Part shown: piece by piece, positions 60,946 to 64,000 of the stretch
Layout: the number at the start of each line of letters is the position of its first letter
How positions within the stretch are numbered: position 1 is the first letter of the stretch
From: an uncultured Lachnospiraceae bacterium
GTDB lineage: Bacteria > Bacillota > Clostridia > Lachnospirales > Lachnospiraceae
Assembly (NCBI GenBank): GCA_947176505.1
Contig: CAMWQW010000018.1
Span: forward strand, 20,653-84,652
Reading direction: 5' to 3'
DNA length: 64,000 nucleotides
The notes under the pieces: generated by a model
Told to the model about the DNA's origin: nothing
The model's database searches: none
The model's input: only the letters and a program-made list of their open reading frames with translations
Translations under genes and position numbers: made by a program

Positions 60946-63576
60946 TTAGAGTTTACGGTCCCCGACATCGGTCTTTCTATTCGGATAAATTATGGATAAT
61001 GCAATAATTACCACCGCTAATACAATACCCGGAAGAATCGTTCCGTTCCACCGGAAATAAGGAATCGTCTCTGAGAGTTTGCCTATTGCCACCGCACTTA
61101 TGAGCTGTCCGATTAAGAACCCCGGCACTACAGCCCACAATACGGTATAAAGATTCTCCAGCCGCAGTACCTTTAAGAGCAGCCTCTTCATCATACCGAT
61201 CGCCTGTAGGGTCGAAAACTCCTCCTTACGTTCGGCGATGCCGCTGACTGTGCTGTTTAAGAAATTCACCAGCGCCATCACGCCCACCAGAACTGCCAGA
61301 CCATTACCAATCAGACCAATCTGCATGGCAAACCGGTCCAATCCTTCTTTATAAGTGCTTCTGGAACGGATCGATACGACGTCCTCCCCGCCCATTCTCT
61401 TAAGACACGCCCGCACTTCCGGCTCCACCCGTGTAAGCGTATCTGCATCGGGTGCATCCATCGTCACCAGAAATAACTCCGGCTGTTCCCAGAAACTGTC
61501 CATAAGCTGCGTGGGTAGAATATATTCAAATCCGCTCGTATGCGCGTCTCCCCATGCCATCTGATTATGGTATGTATCACTGACCACCGCCAGCACCGTA
61601 TACTCTTTCATGGGTAAGGAATCATATAAAATATATCTTCCGTTCTCGTCCTGCGTCGTGTCCAGTTTCTCCGGGAACTCCTCATACAGCCTCACCACAT
61701 CACCTGCGTGATAGCATGTGTTCCCATAGCCGTCCATCGCCACTGCCAGCACATACTCTCCGGACTCATATTTCTCCTTGTCAATCTCACCCTCAAAGAC
61801 TTCAAAGTCTGCAATCTGTTCATAATCGTAAAAGCGGTAACTCTGCTGTACCAGTATAGGCGTTCCTTTCTCCCTGTATGCCTTGGCACGGGGCATGAGC
61901 ATTTCACGCGCGGTACTGTCTTCTTCCAAGCCTTCCTGATAATCGGCATTGTCCAGCATAATCTCGCAGTACTTTTCCGCATCTTCATCATATAAGAAAG
62001 AATATGCATCCAGATTGTAGTGATAGACTGCCTCCATGCCACCCGATACTTTCTCCAGTTCCATGCGAAGCTCCCCCGGAATTGCCTGTACATTTTCTGT
62101 CCCGCTAGTATCCATGAACCGCAGCATCTGGTCTGTAGCAATCTCTATATCCGCAAAGAGATTGAACTGTGCGATAAAAGCGTCTACATTCATGCTATGT
62201 ATGATATTCATGGTCATCACAAAAATCAGCATTACGATGCTCACAGATATGACTACAAGCGTTGTCTTTTTTCTGCGTTTCCTGATATTCTTTCTGGCAA
62301 AGCGTCCCGGCGTAAATCGCACACTGTGCACCCTGCCGGCTTTCTCCTTGCGGCTGTCCGTGAATCCCACCGTATGGACCGGCGGCGTCTGTGACAGGAC
62401 ACGCACAGGCTTATTCGTACCCACATAAACCACGATGAAGGACAGTGCCGCCGCATACAGGAAATATTCAGGATTTAACATAAGTGACTGCTTCCCACCA
62501 AGCCCCGCATAGGACGCCAGCACCGGCATTAGCACATAACCAAATAGAACCCCGGTCAGACATCCTATAGGAAGTCCGGTTGCGTACTGCCTGATAGCAT
62601 GACGGCGCACGATGCGTCGAATCTGTCTCTCCGTCACACCGATTAACTTGAGCTGCCCGTACTGCACTACATTTTTGACACTGGAAATATAGTAGATCGT
62701 ATAGACCATCAGTCCTGCGCAGATTACGGTGATTGATACCAGTCCGCCCAGCAGGACCACCGCTCCCACACTCAGCTTATCGCCTGCCGCCGGATTGATT
62801 ACAGTAAACGGCTCCCACTTCATAAATTCCAGTCCGCGCGCCTCGTACTCCCGCGCCAATGCCTCATTCAAAATGTTCGCCAAATCCTCACTGGTATACT
62901 TCCCATTCTCAAAACGACAGTAAGTTATCAGATTGTTGCCGCTAGGATGATTCCTAAAAAATTCTTCTGATACATATATCCTTGCTTCATTCAGTTCATC
63001 GTTGGCTGCACAGATTCCGCTGACTACCGCATCCTGTTCCATTTCCTCCGTCGCCGTTATTAGTCTGATATGAATAGCATCGCCCACATGGACATCACCG
63101 CCGTGGTTTTCGATAAAATGTCCATCTACCGCAATCTCCCCGTCCTTCTGCGGCCAGCTTCCTTCAATTATCTCGTTGAAATTCCATTCGGCAGTCTTTT
63201 CATCGGTATATATAAGGCAGTTTCCGGTCTCCGGTGACATGTCCGTCTCATAAGTCCCCATATACACCGCATATGTGACGTCATCAAAATAACCACTGTC
63301 TTGTAACAATGCCTGCCAGTATATGTTTGGACAATACATATAGACAGCTTCCGCCTGCGAACCGAACATCATCTGCCGGCTACGCCTCGTCAGCGTCGTG
63401 ATGGATATGATTGTGGAAAATACCACCACCACCATCATCGCTGACAATGCGATTGCCACGATGGCGGTGATGTTCCGCCGCCTGTCTGCATGATACAGCT
63501 TGGATGCGATGTTCTTAATCATTCTGTCAGACACTTTCCGCTCTTGTATTCGGCTTGTTTTACTGTCCTTGTTCAT
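60946..63576 (-). CDS. ABC transporter permease, FtsX/MacB family
   Basis: This large (876-residue) permease has an N-terminal helix (about residues 35-60), extracytoplasmic region (about 70-270), a FtsX three-helix core (about 275-420), a second helix (about 450-475), a second large extracytoplasmic region (about 480-730) and a C-terminal FtsX core. This is the usual duplicated layout for antimicrobial-peptide-type exporters. I chose ATG at 63576 with AAGGAAGG upstream; an in-frame start 54 bases earlier lacks a site. Confidence 0.9.
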   Translation of the reverse strand: MNKDSKTSRIQERKVSDRMIKNIASKLYHADRRRNITAIVAIALSAMMVVVVFSTIISITTLTRRSRQMMFGSQAEAVYMYCPNIYWQALLQDSGYFDDVTYAVYMGTYETDMSPETGNCLIYTDEKTAEWNFNEIIEGSWPQKDGEIAVDGHFIENHGGDVHVGDAIHIRLITATEEMEQDAVVSGICAANDELNEARIYVSEEFFRNHPSGNNLITYCRFENGKYTSEDLANILNEALAREYEARGLEFMKWEPFTVINPAAGDKLSVGAVVLLGGLVSITVICAGLMVYTIYYISSVKNVVQYGQLKLIGVTERQIRRIVRRHAIRQYATGLPIGCLTGVLFGYVLMPVLASYAGLGGKQSLMLNPEYFLYAAALSFIVVYVGTNKPVRVLSQTPPVHTVGFTDSRKEKAGRVHSVRFTPGRFARKNIRKRRKKTTLVVISVSIVMLIFVMTMNIIHSMNVDAFIAQFNLFADIEIATDQMLRFMDTSGTENVQAIPGELRMELEKVSGGMEAVYHYNLDAYSFLYDEDAEKYCEIMLDNADYQEGLEEDSTAREMLMPRAKAYREKGTPILVQQSYRFYDYEQIADFEVFEGEIDKEKYESGEYVLAVAMDGYGNTCYHAGDVVRLYEEFPEKLDTTQDENGRYILYDSLPMKEYTVLAVVSDTYHNQMAWGDAHTSGFEYILPTQLMDSFWEQPELFLVTMDAPDADTLTRVEPEVRACLKRMGGEDVVSIRSRSTYKEGLDRFAMQIGLIGNGLAVLVGVMALVNFLNSTVSGIAERKEEFSTLQAIGMMKRLLLKVLRLENLYTVLWAVVPGFLIGQLISAVAIGKLSETIPYFRWNGTILPGIVLAVVIIALSIIYPNRKTDVGDRKL

Positions 63577-63675
63577 TTTGACCTTCCTTTCGTATCTGCC
63601 TATCATGCCTATTTTATCATATAAAAGCAAATCAATCTATGCAATCACAGACTAACTCTATTACTGTGGGAGGGT

Positions 63676-63939
63676 TTGATGATAGATTCTCTCACATCCG
63701 ACCACGCGAAAGAAGAAATAAAAAGAAGTAAGAAATTCAGTCTCATCAAAGCGGAGGAAATTCTTGCATGGCTTGACGATCATAAAGAAATAGAACGGTG
63801 GGTTGTCATAGATGACCTCGACTTACATAATGCCCAAGTGACGAAGCATCAACTAAGAACCCATTCGCAAACCGGTCTGACTATGGACGATGTACATAAA
63901 CTTGAAAAAATGTCACAGTCCAGAGGATTGGAGGGGTAG
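63676..63939 (+). pseudogene. HAD-domain (Swiss-Army-knife RNA-repair type) gene, truncated N terminus
   Basis: The 87 residues match the C-terminal half of HAD-fold proteins of the PF18143 type: AEEILAWLDDHKEIERWVVIDDLDLHN and HQLRTHSQTGLTMDDVHKLEKM. The N-terminal part with the DxDxV catalytic motif is missing and the first 22 residues are not homologous. GGGAGGG precedes an ATG, so the fragment may still be translated. It is probably the remnant of a longer gene, but a short functional protein cannot be excluded. The match was made by eye. Confidence 0.6.
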
Positions 63940-63955
63940 TTTTCCCCTCCTTTCT
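63930..63955 (+). terminator. Terminator at the end of the truncated HAD gene
   Basis: Arms GGAGGGG and CCCCTCC enclose TAGTTTT (including the stop codon), followed by TTTCT. Confidence 0.75.
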
Positions 63956-64000
63956 ACTACAATAAATTTATGGTTAATATCCCTTACAGCCAGTAAGGAA

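Noticed and set aside
1-64000. CRISPR arrays, insertion sequences, prophage
   Set aside because: No regularly spaced direct repeats, no transposase or integrase frames and no phage structural genes were seen. Most unexplained plus-strand frames are antisense to minus-strand genes.

Overview
The window comes from a spore-forming Clostridia genome, most likely a Lachnospiraceae member. The evidence is a complete spoIIIA operon, spoIVB at the left edge, the typical clostridial gene order around recN, argR and dxs, a dgt-dnaG-rpoD-trmK block, a tryptophan T-box and moderate GC content. Almost every gene reads on the minus strand, so functional order runs from high to low coordinates.

Layout from left to right. 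1-10.8 kb: a long housekeeping run, transcribed asp23-like, nusB, xseA, xseB, ispA, dxs, tlyA, nadK, argR, recN, then a terminator and spoIVB (cut by the window edge). 10.9-14.9 kb: a transglutaminase-like lipoprotein, prfC and deoB. 14.9-20.2 kb: spoIIIAA to spoIIIAH, the mother-cell channel operon. 20.3-23.6 kb: a three-gene ABC importer behind a T-box leader with a UGG (Trp) specifier, so probably the tryptophan importer TrpXYZ. 23.8-33.1 kb: mixed genes. These are a PHP hydrolase, a PF06541 membrane protein, YlmH, two CobW-type GTPases (one fused to a DUF1980-like domain, one with a His-rich metal tract), an ABC-2 exporter, an aldose-epimerase-like protein, an unknown membrane protein and a serine protease. 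33.2-40.1 kb: rnpB, a uridine-kinase-like protein, trmK, rpoD, dnaG and dgt. 40.2-43.3 kb: a divergent lipase/acyltransferase/zinc-ribbon membrane protein locus. 43.3-44.7 kb: a DUF4125-like protein and a GerMN lipoprotein.

44.8-56.9 kb holds the most coherent accessory system. It contains a GH94 phosphorylase closely resembling N,N'-diacetylchitobiose phosphorylase, an alpha-phosphohexomutase, a YesM-type histidine kinase, a sugar-binding lipoprotein, two sugar permeases, an AraC-type response regulator, nagB and nagA. Read together they form a pathway from imported chitobiose to GlcNAc-1-P, GlcNAc-6-P, GlcN-6-P and fructose-6-P that saves ATP by phosphorolysis. The transporter ATPase and a GlcNAc kinase are not in the window.

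57.0-64.0 kb: two divergent tRNA-Leu genes, mntP behind a yybP-ykoY manganese riboswitch with a visible terminator/antiterminator switch, a TlpA-like redoxin with a 48-residue CXXC protein and a NapH-like ferredoxin membrane protein, a MacB/FtsX-type ABC exporter, and a truncated HAD-domain gene at the right edge. I saw no CRISPR array, insertion sequence or prophage. Family names are assigned by recognition of motifs and gene order; no database search was run.
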